Below, in pieces: positions 36,765 to 45,865 of a stretch of DNA of 64,000 nucleotides (position 1 is its first letter; each line of letters begins with the position of its first letter). Below the pieces are notes generated by a model that was given only the letters and a program-made list of their open reading frames with translations, made no database searches and was not told where the DNA came from. The DNA comes from Leptolyngbya boryana PCC 6306. Its GTDB lineage: Bacteria > Cyanobacteriota > Cyanobacteriia > Leptolyngbyales > Leptolyngbyaceae. The translations under genes and the position numbers were made by a program. The stretch is taken from the NCBI RefSeq assembly GCF_000353285.1, contig NZ_KB731324.1:576577-640576 (forward strand), given 5' to 3'.

Positions 36765-37378
36765 GCGGTAATCTGTTTCAAGATTGCTAAAACCTTGTAA
36801 AGATCATTGCCAGGATTTAGCAGAGAATAGGTTGCAGAAAAACCGTAGGTTGGAGCTTCTTGCTGGAGCAATTTTACAAACAAAAACTCACCACCATTTG
36901 TCATCAAAGCATATCCGGGTTGCTCTGGTTGAGGTCGAGCAAGTAAATAAGATAATGCTTGTGGAATCGCAGCTTGCACTGAAAATCGTGATCGCTTAGA
37001 CTCAACGACTAGAATCCAAAGCTGATTCCGAACAATCAACGTATCGATCCGCCCAATGAGCGCCATGCCATTGTCATCCGTTTCTTGAATTTCGATGCTG
37101 ACTTCGGAATCGATCGTGAAAGGGAAGCGATAAAATCCAGCTTGATCCAAGAGTGGTGAGACCACGACCATTTTTACGGTTTCTTCGTTCAGAGACTGTA
37201 CTTCGAGTTGACTGAGATAATTTTGCTGAACGCGATCGAGCGCAGTTTGTTCTGCTGATGTGATTTCTGGGACAGAGGCTAACTTTGCCCTGAAGAAATC
37301 AGGGTCAGTTGACCGCACAATTCCGAAGCGATCGCGCAACTGTGCAAGACTAACTTCATTCGCGATCAGTGTGATCAT
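36761..37378 (-). CDS. Solo HsdR-N-like PD-(D/E)xK nuclease domain protein
   Basis: 205 residues. The C-terminal half matches the N-terminal nuclease domain of type I restriction HsdR: G-R-I-D-T-L-I-V (Asp), I-L-V-V-E-S-K-R (Glu-x-Lys), then Q-A-A-I-P-Q-A-L-S-Y (Gln-x3-Tyr-like). There is no helicase part and no HsdM/S neighbour. Such solo domains are common in cyanobacteria; the role could be defence or repair. The convergent RecQ gene shares 4 bp at the stop codons. Confidence 0.72.
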   Translation of the reverse strand: MITLIANEVSLAQLRDRFGIVRSTDPDFFRAKLASVPEITSAEQTALDRVQQNYLSQLEVQSLNEETVKMVVVSPLLDQAGFYRFPFTIDSEVSIEIQETDDNGMALIGRIDTLIVRNQLWILVVESKRSRFSVQAAIPQALSYLLARPQPEQPGYALMTNGGEFLFVKLLQQEAPTYGFSATYSLLNPGNDLYKVLAILKQITA

Positions 37379-37408
37379 ACGATTCCTGCATCAACAATTA
37401 TGCCGATT

Positions 37409-38161
37409 TTATCGCATTTGCAGGGGTTGGGCGTTGGGTGCGAACACATTGGTACGATCGAAATTCTCGATCGCAATCCGAACATAAGCAGAAATCCATT
37501 TGAAGTGGTTTGCAGTACTCAGAGGAATAGAGACTTTACTAAATAAAATGACAGCAAAAAGGTTTCCAGAAGGTAACATTCCTCCAAATCCTAGAACGGA
37601 CTGTACTTTGTAAGGAAGTACAAACTGCATTTGAGCTGGAATATGAGGACTCCCGACTGCATCAGCAACATAAAACACATTAAATGCTTTGTTTGATGCT
37701 TTTGTGATTAAAGTGGGTGCAGTATCAATCACCGCACTTACTTCTAGTCCAAACTGCTGAATCAATTGCAAAATCATCGGCGCGCGGTAGACAAAATCTT
37801 CATCGATTAATGGAATGGCTTGATGTCCAGTCGATTCTTGACGATCGTTCCAGTACGGTTCATCGCCTGCTGTTGCAAGCAAAGTCAAACACTTTGTCGC
37901 CCGCATCACAGAGCGACCTTTCAAAATAGCTTGAGCTGCTTCTTGCAGGTCTGGACTTAAATCGCCGTATGGATGTGTTTTGAAAAATCGAACTAGAGTG
38001 CAAGCACTTTCGCCAGTTCGCGGATCTACTAGATTTTCATACAGATATCGAACGATACGATTTGCGGTTTCTTCCATACTATGCGATCGTTCTTCCATGT
38101 TGCGAAGTTTAATCGCACAGTGATTCATATCTTCCTTCGTGAAAGCTGCTAGATTGTACAT
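37409..38161 (-). CDS. Sensor-like hypothetical protein (GAF-like region)
   Basis: 250 residues. The first ~110 residues are helical with A-N-R-I-V-R-Y-L-Y-E-N-L and a T-L-V-R-F-F-K-T-H-P-Y-x-x-L motif, which I recall from N-terminal regions of cyanobacterial sensor kinases. The remainder looks like a GAF-type fold ending Y-V-R-I-A-I-E-N-F. No kinase, HAMP or output domain follows, so it could be a stand-alone input module. The next gene downstream is the nuclease-like gene, 30 bp away. Confidence 0.55.
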   Translation of the reverse strand: MYNLAAFTKEDMNHCAIKLRNMEERSHSMEETANRIVRYLYENLVDPRTGESACTLVRFFKTHPYGDLSPDLQEAAQAILKGRSVMRATKCLTLLATAGDEPYWNDRQESTGHQAIPLIDEDFVYRAPMILQLIQQFGLEVSAVIDTAPTLITKASNKAFNVFYVADAVGSPHIPAQMQFVLPYKVQSVLGFGGMLPSGNLFAVILFSKVSIPLSTANHFKWISAYVRIAIENFDRTNVFAPNAQPLQMR

Positions 38162-38284
38162 CGAAGGTTACCTACTCAATAACTGTCTAACTTTGGTCTG
38201 TATTTTTTCATACTTCAAAGTTGCGTAAGCTATTGCCGGATACTTTTCGGATGGATTTTTACACAGCTAACAAGTGAAGAGAAT

Positions 38285-39154
38285 CTATCGAATGTTCCAT
38301 CGCCGCCGCCAGCTTGAGGTTGATTCGCTCTGGTTGGATTGCTGTTCTTTTGCATGTCGCTCTAAGATTGCTTCGGCTGAATCTTGTAAAGTGCGATCGC
38401 GATAGGGCACAGCGGCGCGGGTATTTAAATGCTCTTGCTCCATTTGCGATAGAGGATGCAAGGTTTCGGCTGTCCAAGCCGCGATCGTGCCTTGTGACCA
38501 TTCATGCGGTAAATGTAATTCACCAAGCGGAATCGTGCCAATTTTTAAGCCTGCTGCGATTAAGGCAGTGCGTACCGATGCCGATCGGGAATAGGTTGCA
38601 AGCTTCCCCGTTAGGGCTAAAGCGCGCGCAACGAGTTGGAAAAACTCGATCGTCCACAATTGTGGACATTTTCGGGGAGAAAATGGATCAAAAAAAATCG
38701 CGTCTGCTTGAAAATCAGAGAGGTGCTGAATCGTTTGTCTTGCATCTCCAATCAGTAATTTTGCTTTGATATCATCTTGGATACATTCATGGTTATGTGC
38801 TAATTGTTTGAGAATTGTTTGTACTTCAGGCGACCAGTATTCGAGTAGCTGGGGATGCGTTGCGCCAATGGGAACGGTTGCATCTCGTTCTAAAGCGTAA
38901 ACTTCAATGATGCAGTTTGGATTGACTTTGTGAATGACTTCGATCGCTGCTGCTGTGTTGTAGCCTAGTCCGTAGCAGACATCTAAGAGTTTGACGGTGG
39001 ATTGTTCTGCTGTTTTATGAAGCTCGATCGCATCTGAGAATTTCTGAAATGCTTCTGTTTTTGCACCTTGATAGCTATGAAATGCTTCGCCAAATTCTTC
39101 TGAGAAGAAGGTAAATGAGCCATCTTGAGTCAATTGCGGAATCCAGGCATCCAT
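38285..39154 (-). CDS. MnmC-like tRNA (mnm5s2U) methyltransferase domain protein
   Basis: 289 residues. It has a SAM-binding Rossmann motif (L-L-D-V-C-Y-G-L-G-Y-N-T), an acidic second motif (Y-A-L-E-R-D), and the DUF752/MnmC signature D-A-I-F-F-D-P-F-S-P-R-K-C-P-Q-L-W, then T-Y-S-R-S-A-S-V-R and R-A-A-V-P-Y-R-D. The FAD oxidase half of bifunctional MnmC is absent, as in other cyanobacteria. It would methylate nm5s2U34 in tRNA, downstream of the MnmA thiolation enzyme also encoded in this window. The C-terminal ~30 residues are basic and probably disordered. Confidence 0.8.
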   Translation of the reverse strand: MDAWIPQLTQDGSFTFFSEEFGEAFHSYQGAKTEAFQKFSDAIELHKTAEQSTVKLLDVCYGLGYNTAAAIEVIHKVNPNCIIEVYALERDATVPIGATHPQLLEYWSPEVQTILKQLAHNHECIQDDIKAKLLIGDARQTIQHLSDFQADAIFFDPFSPRKCPQLWTIEFFQLVARALALTGKLATYSRSASVRTALIAAGLKIGTIPLGELHLPHEWSQGTIAAWTAETLHPLSQMEQEHLNTRAAVPYRDRTLQDSAEAILERHAKEQQSNQSESTSSWRRRWNIR

Positions 39155-39207
39155 GAGACTTTCAGAAATTGTAGACTAGATTCTAGCATCTGTAAGTGAG
39201 AGGTTGA

Positions 39208-39486
39208 ATGGTGTTTAAGGTTGTGACTCGAAATGTCGATCGAGACTTCGATCGCTGGATTGATGCGCTGGACTTTGCCAAGTCGCTGATGCCAGACTGC
39301 AAGTGGTTTCAGGATGTGCGGATTTTTGAGAAAGGGAATTTAGTTTGGGTCTATAGTCGATCGCATAAATTTCCGCAGTTTGTGGGAGCAGGAGTCTACG
39401 ATCGTTTAGCTAAACGATTTTTGATTGAGACTCTAGAATCCGAGAATGCTCTAGAAGCTGCTGAAGATGAGGATGCTTCTACCTAA
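39208..39486 (+). CDS. Small conserved hypothetical protein
   Basis: 92 residues, hydrophilic. It contains W-I-D-A-L-D-F-A-K, a conserved-looking Trp/Phe-rich patch (C-K-W-F-Q-D-V-R, then V-W-V-Y-S-R-S) and an acidic tail. A GAGAGG stands just before the ATG. No family is recognised. It is divergent from the MnmC-like gene and convergent with desB. Confidence 0.65.
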   Translation: MVFKVVTRNVDRDFDRWIDALDFAKSLMPDCKWFQDVRIFEKGNLVWVYSRSHKFPQFVGAGVYDRLAKRFLIETLESENALEAAEDEDAST

Positions 39487-39546
39487 AATTTATAGGATTT
39501 TAGCGTGGGTATAGGTGGCTTTAGACCCTCAAAAATCTGAATTCAA

Positions 39547-39581
39547 TAAAAAAGCCGGATTTGAAACAAACAAATCCAGCT
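39547..39581 (-). terminator. Terminator of the desaturase gene
   Basis: An 11-bp stem (one G-T pair; 39571-39581 with 39553-39563) and 7-nt loop are followed on the minus strand by a T-run, 26 bp after the desB stop. Confidence 0.88.
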
Positions 39582-39606
39582 CATCTTAAATTGCACTTAC
39601 GATTAA

Positions 39607-40677
39607 TTACCGAACATGCGGAGACTGATAATAGATCTTGGAGCCATTATCTGCTACAAAATGACAAGCTAGATAAGACTTAAAGAAGCTTTTCCAAATC
39701 GGCTCACTTGACTTGCGGTAGTAACTTCCTAGCAAAGGCTTAATTGCTTCTGTTGCTTCTTGGAGCTTATAGTGCGGCATGTTTGAAAAGATGTGATGAG
39801 CTACATGCGTGCCAATGTCATGATGAATTGGGTTAAAGATGCCATAGTCTCTATCGATCGTGGATAAAGCACCTTTCAAGAAGTACCAATCATCACCCCG
39901 ATACCAAGGAATATCATCTTCAGTGTGATGTAAGAAGGTAACTAAATCTAACCACATCACAAACACTACATATCCACCAAGATAGTACTTCAGCAAAAAC
40001 AAGAAGCCAAACTGGAATGTTAATGCTGCAAGAAAACCAATCATTGCTAGCCAGCAAATTGTACTGACAATGATGTCATTGCGTTCCGAAGGCTTAAACA
40101 AGGGGCTATCCGGCATGAAGTGAGAGCCTTGTTTGCCAGGCGAGCGACGAAACAAGTACAACGGATATGCAATCAACGGCAAGTAGAACCGCATCAGCTT
40201 TTCTAGAAATCCCATTTCTGCATACTTCGATTCGGTCACAGGATACCAGCTTTCATCTGTGTCGATGTTGCCTGTATTCGAGTGGTGCGTCCGATGGCTG
40301 ATTCTCCAACCATGAAATGGGACAAGAATCGGAGAATGCGACAAATGTCCAATGAGATTATTCAACCATTTGTGCTTGGAAAATGACCCATGTCCACAGT
40401 CATGTCCAACTACAAATAATGCCCAGAACATTGTGCCCTGAGCAAACCAAAAGATGGGAAAGAATAACCAAGAATCGAGATATGCTGCGATCGCAATCAG
40501 CCCTGCAATGATTCCAATGTCGAGGAAAAAGTAGGACAGCGATCGCGCTGTTGAAGGTTCAAAACAATGGTCTGGAATCGCGTCTCTTACGTCTTTTAGA
40601 GTGAATGGAAGGTCTTGAGACCGCGTAGCCGGAGTCTTGATTGAGAAAGCATCAGATGGACTGGGGTAAACTTGCAC
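39607..40677 (-). CDS. desB: Omega-3 (delta-15) fatty acid desaturase DesB
   Basis: 356 residues, the usual length. Three histidine boxes bind the di-iron centre: H-D-C-G-H, H-R-T-H-H and H-V-A-H-H. Sequence around box 1-2 (S-P-I-L-V-P-F-H-G-W-R-I-S-H, then D-T-D-E-S-W-Y-P) matches the omega-3 type rather than DesA. Four transmembrane helices lie around 48-90 and 205-250. It introduces the omega-3 double bond in membrane lipids, important in cold acclimation. It has its own terminator. Confidence 0.9.
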   Translation of the reverse strand: MQVYPSPSDAFSIKTPATRSQDLPFTLKDVRDAIPDHCFEPSTARSLSYFFLDIGIIAGLIAIAAYLDSWLFFPIFWFAQGTMFWALFVVGHDCGHGSFSKHKWLNNLIGHLSHSPILVPFHGWRISHRTHHSNTGNIDTDESWYPVTESKYAEMGFLEKLMRFYLPLIAYPLYLFRRSPGKQGSHFMPDSPLFKPSERNDIIVSTICWLAMIGFLAALTFQFGFLFLLKYYLGGYVVFVMWLDLVTFLHHTEDDIPWYRGDDWYFLKGALSTIDRDYGIFNPIHHDIGTHVAHHIFSNMPHYKLQEATEAIKPLLGSYYRKSSEPIWKSFFKSYLACHFVADNGSKIYYQSPHVR

Positions 40678-40830
40678 GATTTCTTTTTACGAAACAATAG
40701 TAGGTAGCTCGGCTATTTTACAGCCTTGTCGGGGGATATGTAACGGTATGTTTCGCAAATTAAGTGAGATTTCTTCCTCGGTATAGACAGATTTGACGTG
40801 AGCAATCCCTGAACAAATTGCCACGAATAA

Positions 40831-40864
40831 GACTCCACCCAATTACTTGGAACTAGGTGGAGTC
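40831..40864 (-). terminator. Probable terminator of glgP
   Basis: A 9-bp perfect stem (GACTCCACC/GGTGGAGTC, 16-nt loop) 34 bp after the glgP stop. The following minus-strand sequence is T-rich but not a clean T-run. Confidence 0.6.
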
Positions 40865-40897
40865 AAAATTCAGCGATCGCCAAATTTAACTTTGAAC

Positions 40898-43117
40898 TTA
40901 AGTTTGAGGTACTTTCGCCAAAGTCAACGGCACATCAGACTTCACGCCCGGCGCATAAACCTGCGCGACATAGTCTGCAATCATCCGATGCGTGTTGAAT
41001 GCAGGGCAATTCGTCTTAATCGATGCTTTCATCATCTGCACCCAACCATGTGGAACCCCATTCTCATCCTGCTCGTAGTAGAGCGGAATGATTTGATTTT
41101 CCAACAGATCATAGAGTGAGTCAGAATCGATCTTATCTTGGAGAACTTGATCGCTCGTGTGAGCATCTTCTCCGATCGCCCAACCGTTCAAGGCTTTACC
41201 ATTGGCATCGGTCAAGTAGCCTTCACACCACCAACCATCGAGCACGCTGCAATTTAGACCGCCATTGAAGCAGACCTTTTGACCACTCGTTCCCGAAGCT
41301 TCTAACGGACGACGCGGATTGTTAAGCCAAACATCGACACCCTGGACTAATTTCCGAGCGGTGTGCATGTCATAGTCTTCGATGAAAGCAACGCGATCGC
41401 GAACATTCTGATGAGTCTTACACCATTCCATGATTCGCTGAATGATTCGCTTACCTTCTTCATCAGCCGGGTGAGCTTTACCCGAGAAAATGATCTGAAC
41501 AGGCTTCTCATCGTTGCTAAAGATTTGTAGCGCCTTTTCTACATTTCTAAGCAGCAAATCACCCCGCTTGTAAGGGCTGAAGCGCCGCGCAAATCCGATC
41601 GTGAGGATCTTCGGATCAAGTAAATGCTGCGTTGCTTCGACTTGGCTCCAATCTTCGCCTCGGTTCTGCCGTGAATTTCTCACTTTCTGGCGCGTATGAG
41701 CAACGAGACGCTCTTTGAGGATTTGATGTCTCCACCAAATTTCTTCATCGGGCGCATTGTCGATCTTTGCCCAAGTTTGGGGATCAAGTACTTTCGTTGT
41801 CCAATCTTCGCCCAAGTACTGGTTGTACAAGTCTGCCATCATTGCAGAAGTCCAGGTTCCAGCATGAACGCCATTGGTGATGTAGCCGATCGGAACATTG
41901 TCTTCGCTCTTTTCTGGGTAAAGCACTGTCCACATTTTGCGGGAAACGTCGCCATGCAATTCGCTGACTCCGTTTGCCGATCGACAAAGCCGCAAGGCTA
42001 AAACAGTCATGCCAAACGGTTCCCAAGGATCGCCTAAGCGACGTGCGCCCAAGGCAAGGAATTGTTCACGAGACAGTCCTAATTCTCCCCAGTATTTTGC
42101 GAAGAAAGAATCCATCAAGTCGGCGGAGAAGACATCGTGCCCCGCTGGAACGGGCGTGTGCGTTGTGAAAACGCAGCGATCGCGCACGCCTTTCTCAATG
42201 TCGTAGAAGGATTTTCCAGTTTTCAGGATTTCCTGACGACAGACTTCTAGTAGACAGAACGCCGCGTGACCTTCATTCAAGTGATAAACCGCAGGCTCGA
42301 TCCCCACAGTTTTTAACGCCCGAACGCCCCCAATGCCCAGAATAACTTCTTGAGCGATCCGGGTTTCTTGGTTGCCACCGTACAAGTGCCCAGTCAGCCA
42401 GCGATCGATGGGATCGTTATCTTCTCGATCGGTATCCATCAAGAACAAGCTGACTCGTCCAACTTGCGCTTTCCAGATTTGCACTTTCACATGGCGATGC
42501 CGCACGAGAACTTCAAATACCAAGGGCTGGTCGTTCTCATCTTTCAGCAATTGCAGCGGTAGCCGCTCGAAGGGATTGTTGATGTAGTAATCTTCCTGCC
42601 AGCCGCTTTGATTGAGCTTTTGACGGAAGTAGCCTTGACGGTAAAGTAAGCCGACGGCAACCAGCGGAACCCCTAAATCTGAAGCAGATTTCAAGTGATC
42701 CCCAGCGAGAATTCCCAGACCACCGGAATAGATTTGGAGCGATTCGTGTAAGCCAAACTCTGCACAGAAATAAGCGATCGGGTTCTGAGCCGTAATTTGT
42801 GGAGCGACGCGGCTTGACCAAGTATCACTCGATGCCATGTATTGCGTGAACTGCTCTGACAATTTCTTCAGCCGTGCCATGTAGTTTGGCTCAACCGTCA
42901 ATTGGGTCAAGCGATCGAAACTCACGGTTTCGAGCAGCACGATTGGGTTATGTCCGCAGCGCTCCCATTCGTCGGGATTGATCGACTGGAACAGCGAAAT
43001 CATATCTGGAGTCCAGCACCACCAGTAGTTGTATGCGATTTCCGCCAAAGGCTTCAAGGCTTGGGGTAAACGCGCACTCAGTCTGTCAGCCGGATTGACA
43101 GTTGAAGTATAAGTCAT
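40898..43117 (-). CDS. glgP: Alpha-glucan phosphorylase (GT35)
   Basis: 739 residues, nearer the short AgpA-like branch than the ~840-residue classic forms. The N-terminal DUF3417-like part reads I-A-Y-N-Y-W-W-C-W-T-P. The phosphorylase core has F-C-A-E-F-G-L-H-E-S, the glycine-rich S-G-G-L-G-I-L-A-G-D-H, H-L-N-E-G-H, F-A-R-R-F and a PLP-binding Lys region (E-A-S-G-T-S-G-Q-K). It releases glucose-1-P from glycogen in the dark. The ATG has a weak purine-rich ribosome binding site. Confidence 0.92.
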   Translation of the reverse strand: MTYTSTVNPADRLSARLPQALKPLAEIAYNYWWCWTPDMISLFQSINPDEWERCGHNPIVLLETVSFDRLTQLTVEPNYMARLKKLSEQFTQYMASSDTWSSRVAPQITAQNPIAYFCAEFGLHESLQIYSGGLGILAGDHLKSASDLGVPLVAVGLLYRQGYFRQKLNQSGWQEDYYINNPFERLPLQLLKDENDQPLVFEVLVRHRHVKVQIWKAQVGRVSLFLMDTDREDNDPIDRWLTGHLYGGNQETRIAQEVILGIGGVRALKTVGIEPAVYHLNEGHAAFCLLEVCRQEILKTGKSFYDIEKGVRDRCVFTTHTPVPAGHDVFSADLMDSFFAKYWGELGLSREQFLALGARRLGDPWEPFGMTVLALRLCRSANGVSELHGDVSRKMWTVLYPEKSEDNVPIGYITNGVHAGTWTSAMMADLYNQYLGEDWTTKVLDPQTWAKIDNAPDEEIWWRHQILKERLVAHTRQKVRNSRQNRGEDWSQVEATQHLLDPKILTIGFARRFSPYKRGDLLLRNVEKALQIFSNDEKPVQIIFSGKAHPADEEGKRIIQRIMEWCKTHQNVRDRVAFIEDYDMHTARKLVQGVDVWLNNPRRPLEASGTSGQKVCFNGGLNCSVLDGWWCEGYLTDANGKALNGWAIGEDAHTSDQVLQDKIDSDSLYDLLENQIIPLYYEQDENGVPHGWVQMMKASIKTNCPAFNTHRMIADYVAQVYAPGVKSDVPLTLAKVPQT

Positions 43118-43335
43118 AGATTTGAAGATCTCTTTGCTTTCTTAGAACGATAGGAATCGAAGTTCTGGGGCGTTTTTGCAGCTTAATCTGGGTTCCCAGA
43201 AGCTTCGTATGTGTTCCTGGACAGCGCGAAGTTACGCACTGTGAAACGGCGATCGTGTGTTTTGGATTGTACCCCGTTGAACATCAGACCTGGCTTATCG
43301 TTTTGTAGCATTATTTATCGGGATGCAACGACGAA

Positions 43336-43596
43336 TTACAGATTGTCTTCAGGCTCTGGTGCAGATGGCGGCGCTTGACGCTCTAGATACAAATCGATAA
43401 AGTCTTCGGCTGCGGTGGTGTTAAGCTCTCGCAAGGCTTTAATCACATGCGTCACAGCTTCGGCAAGGGGATCACTGATCTCGTTGACCCACTGATGAAC
43501 AGTCGATCGATTGATCCCCATCGTGACCGCCAATCGGTTTTGGCTAATCCCGTAGGTTGAGAGTACTTGTCTTAGTGCCTTTCCTGCTTTTCCCAT
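43336..43596 (-). CDS. XRE-family helix-turn-helix regulator
   Basis: 86 residues. A single Cro/C1-type HTH covers residues ~5-60 (L-R-Q-V-L-S-T-Y-G-I-S-Q-N-R-L-A-V-x-M-G-I-N-R-S-T-V), followed by a short acidic tail with several Pro. It is small enough to bind DNA as a dimer with no ligand domain. The target is unknown. It is a single gene between glgP and the cytochrome b gene, all on the minus strand. Confidence 0.85.
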   Translation of the reverse strand: MGKAGKALRQVLSTYGISQNRLAVTMGINRSTVHQWVNEISDPLAEAVTHVIKALRELNTTAAEDFIDLYLERQAPPSAPEPEDNL

Positions 43597-43856
43597 GTTG
43601 CAGATCTTGGCAAAGCCAATCGCGTTCGTAAATGGTTGTAGTAACCAACATGCGTTGATTACATAGTCTCTGATGACGAGATTGATACTACGTTAGGTTT
43701 CTGTACTGTTGTGAAGAATTGTTATGAATTAAAGACGGGGCGGGTCATCGAATGGATTTTGATAAATTTGGGGACGAAGTGCGAAATTTTGCCCTCAAAA
43801 TCGTTAAATTTTATTGAATTCAAATCTTGACCTGTATTGAGAATGAAGATAAGAAG
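43597..43856. other. Intergenic spacer upstream of the XRE regulator
   Basis: An AT-rich 260-bp stretch before the cytochrome b terminator. It carries the XRE gene promoter region but no hexamer pair I would call. No gene seen. Confidence 0.35.
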
Positions 43857-43891
43857 AAAAAAGTAAAGGGCAGTTCAGAAAGCTGCCCTTT
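43857..43891 (-). terminator. Terminator of the cytochrome b-like gene
   Basis: A 9-bp stem (AAAGGGCAG/CTGCCCTTT, 9-nt loop) is followed on the minus strand by TACTTTTTTC, 32 bp after the stop. Confidence 0.82.
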
Positions 43892-43922
43892 GTTGAAGAT
43901 GAAAGCGAAATCGAAGTTTAAT

Positions 43923-44579
43923 TTAAATCGAAACTTGTGCTGAACTAGGTTCAGCGATCGCTTCAACTTCCTGGGGCACAGGCTGGACTGCGGGCATTTC
44001 GCTCTGCATTTCTCGTTCTTGGAAGACTAAGCCTGTCAAATGGACGATCGACAATCCAAGCGCGGCTAGTGAAACGACATAGCTGTGCAGCGTGTACATA
44101 TGAGCAACCGTCAAACTGCCGACACTGCCACCTGTCAAAATTTCACGCAGAGTTGCGCCAATGAATGGGATCGCTTCAATGGTTCCCAATTCGATTTTCA
44201 ACCGCCAGAATCCGATCTGATTCCAGTTCAAAATCATGGCTGTCCAACTGAGTCCGATCGCACTTAAGGTAAAAAGAATTCCACTGACCCAAGCTGTCAG
44301 CCAACTGCGACGAAATCGCTCTCCCAAAAACATGACGAAAATCTGAATCAGACCGACTACAATCACAAGATTTCCAGACAGATTGTGCAGGGTGTGAACG
44401 AGCCAACCAAAAGGAATGGTCTGATCAATGGCTTGTAACGAGTCGTAAGCTGCACCCGCTGCAGGTTGGTAGTAAAACGCAATCAGAATTCCAGAGGTCG
44501 CAGCGAGAAGCGTTAACGTTACGATCGACACTGCAAGAATCGTGGATAACCGTCGCAGAATGAAGGCTGGAGTAAGCAT
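43923..44579 (-). CDS. Divergent PetB-like cytochrome b N-terminal domain protein
   Basis: 218 residues with four membrane helices in the PetB order, aligning through A-F-Y-Y-Q-P, F-G-W-L and the Q-I-G-F-W segment. Haem ligands: the first-pair His is kept (T-L-H-N-L-S-G-N). The second position, 14 residues on (His in PetB), is Gln in G-L-I-Q-I. The two helix-D histidines 15 apart are kept (T-L-H-S-Y ... I-V-H-L). The PetB Cys that binds the extra haem aligns with Ile, and PetB's N-terminal amphipathic stretch is missing. The C-terminal 30 residues are Pro/Glu/Ala-rich. It is not the photosynthetic petB; its role is unknown and the haem content may be reduced. Confidence 0.82.
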   Translation of the reverse strand: MLTPAFILRRLSTILAVSIVTLTLLAATSGILIAFYYQPAAGAAYDSLQAIDQTIPFGWLVHTLHNLSGNLVIVVGLIQIFVMFLGERFRRSWLTAWVSGILFTLSAIGLSWTAMILNWNQIGFWRLKIELGTIEAIPFIGATLREILTGGSVGSLTVAHMYTLHSYVVSLAALGLSIVHLTGLVFQEREMQSEMPAVQPVPQEVEAIAEPSSAQVSI

Positions 44580-44762
44580 GACGGAAATTCGTAATATGTA
44601 TAGTTCTGTTAACTAAATTGTAACGAAGTCTCTCAGAATCGGAAATGATTCTTAATGTATTTGATAAAAATTCCCCTCCACTGTCCAGAATTCAGTATTT
44701 TTCCATCGCAGCAACTCGGTCGGACGCGATAAAATCATTGCCTGAAGCTTTGGGACAGAACA

Positions 44763-45485
44763 TTGCCTACTCTCGGTGTCAACATTGACCATATCGCGAC
44801 CATTCGCCAAGCCCGCCGTACTGTCGAACCCGATCCCGTCGCAGCGGCAGTTTTAGCAGAACTTGCAGGTGCAGATGGCATTACCGTCCATTTGCGAGAA
44901 GATCGCCGTCACATTCAGGATCACGATGTCCGTCTGCTCCGCCAAACCGTGCGAACGCATTTGAATTTAGAAATGGCAGCTACCGATGAAATGGTGGCGA
45001 TCGCGCTCGATATCAAGCCCGACTACGTGACCCTCGTTCCCGAAAAACGTGAGGAAGTGACGACTGAAGGCGGACTCGATATCGCGGGGCAACTGAACCG
45101 GATGACGGATGTTGTGAGTGCCTTACAAAGTTCTGGCATTCCAGTCAGTTTATTTATCGATGCGGAACACGACCAAATTGATGCTGCGGCTGAAACTGGG
45201 GCGAAATTTATCGAATTGCATACCGGACAATATGCCGGGTCTTACTCAGAAGAGGGACAGGCGAAGGAATTGGAGATTTTGGCTCAGGGATGTGAAATCG
45301 CGATCGCTGCCGGATTGCGGATTAATGCGGGACATGGATTGACCTATTGGAACGTTTACCCGATCGCGCGACTCCCTGGCATGGAAGAATTGAATATTGG
45401 ACATACGATCATTAGTCGAGCTGTTCTCGTTGGATTTGAACGAGCGGTGAGAGAAATGAAACAAGCAATTCGTGGGCAACTTTAA
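44763..45485 (+). CDS. pdxJ: Pyridoxine 5'-phosphate synthase
   Basis: 240 residues starting at a TTG. It begins [15 protein letters not shown], the standard PdxJ opening, and has E-D-R-R-H-I-Q-D, the phosphate-binding E-L-H-T-G-Q-Y-A and [10 protein letters not shown]. It condenses 1-deoxyxylulose-5-P with 3-amino-2-oxopropyl phosphate to pyridoxine phosphate (vitamin B6). It is the first of three closely spaced plus-strand genes. Confidence 0.95.
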   Translation: MPTLGVNIDHIATIRQARRTVEPDPVAAAVLAELAGADGITVHLREDRRHIQDHDVRLLRQTVRTHLNLEMAATDEMVAIALDIKPDYVTLVPEKREEVTTEGGLDIAGQLNRMTDVVSALQSSGIPVSLFIDAEHDQIDAAAETGAKFIELHTGQYAGSYSEEGQAKELEILAQGCEIAIAAGLRINAGHGLTYWNVYPIARLPGMEELNIGHTIISRAVLVGFERAVREMKQAIRGQL

Positions 45486-45524
45486 CGCCTGTCCTGACCC
45501 TTTTGAACTTAAGAACAGACCATC

Positions 45525-45851
45525 ATGACAACCTACTATTACGTTTTAGCCAGCCAAAAATTCCTGTTACAAGAAGAACCGATCGAAGAAGTTCTCAAAG
45601 AACGGTATCGCGACTATGCAGAAAAGAACCGAGAAATTGATTTCTGGGTGATCAAAGAACCCGCGTTTCTTGAAGCACCAGAAATGGCAGAAAACAAAGC
45701 AAAATGTCCTCGTCCGGCAGTCGCGATCGTCTCGACCAAGAAACAATTTATTACATGGCTCAAGCTGCGACTAGAATATGTCATCACTGGAGAGTTCCAG
45801 CAATCGGAAACCATTCCCGAACCCCTGGCATCTCTTGAACCTGTCCCTTAA
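45525..45851 (+). CDS. ycf54: Ycf54-like Mg-protoporphyrin ester cyclase subunit
   Basis: 108 residues, entirely matching Ycf54: T-T-Y-Y-Y-V-L-A-S-Q-K-F-L at the start, I-D-F-W-V-I-K-E-P-A-F-L-E-A-P-E in the middle, F-I-T-W-L-K-L-R-L-E-Y-V near the end. Ycf54 is required for the oxidative cyclase of chlorophyll biosynthesis (E-ring closure), acting with AcsF/CycI. It lies 40 bp after pdxJ and 15 bp before the next gene, in an apparent operon. Confidence 0.93.
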   Translation: MTTYYYVLASQKFLLQEEPIEEVLKERYRDYAEKNREIDFWVIKEPAFLEAPEMAENKAKCPRPAVAIVSTKKQFITWLKLRLEYVITGEFQQSETIPEPLASLEPVP

Positions 45852-45865
45852 ACCCGGAAATTTCT

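Noticed and set aside
43923-44579. Photosynthetic petB of the b6f complex
   Set aside because: One haem-ligand His and the Cys for the extra haem are replaced, the N-terminus is short and petD is not adjacent.
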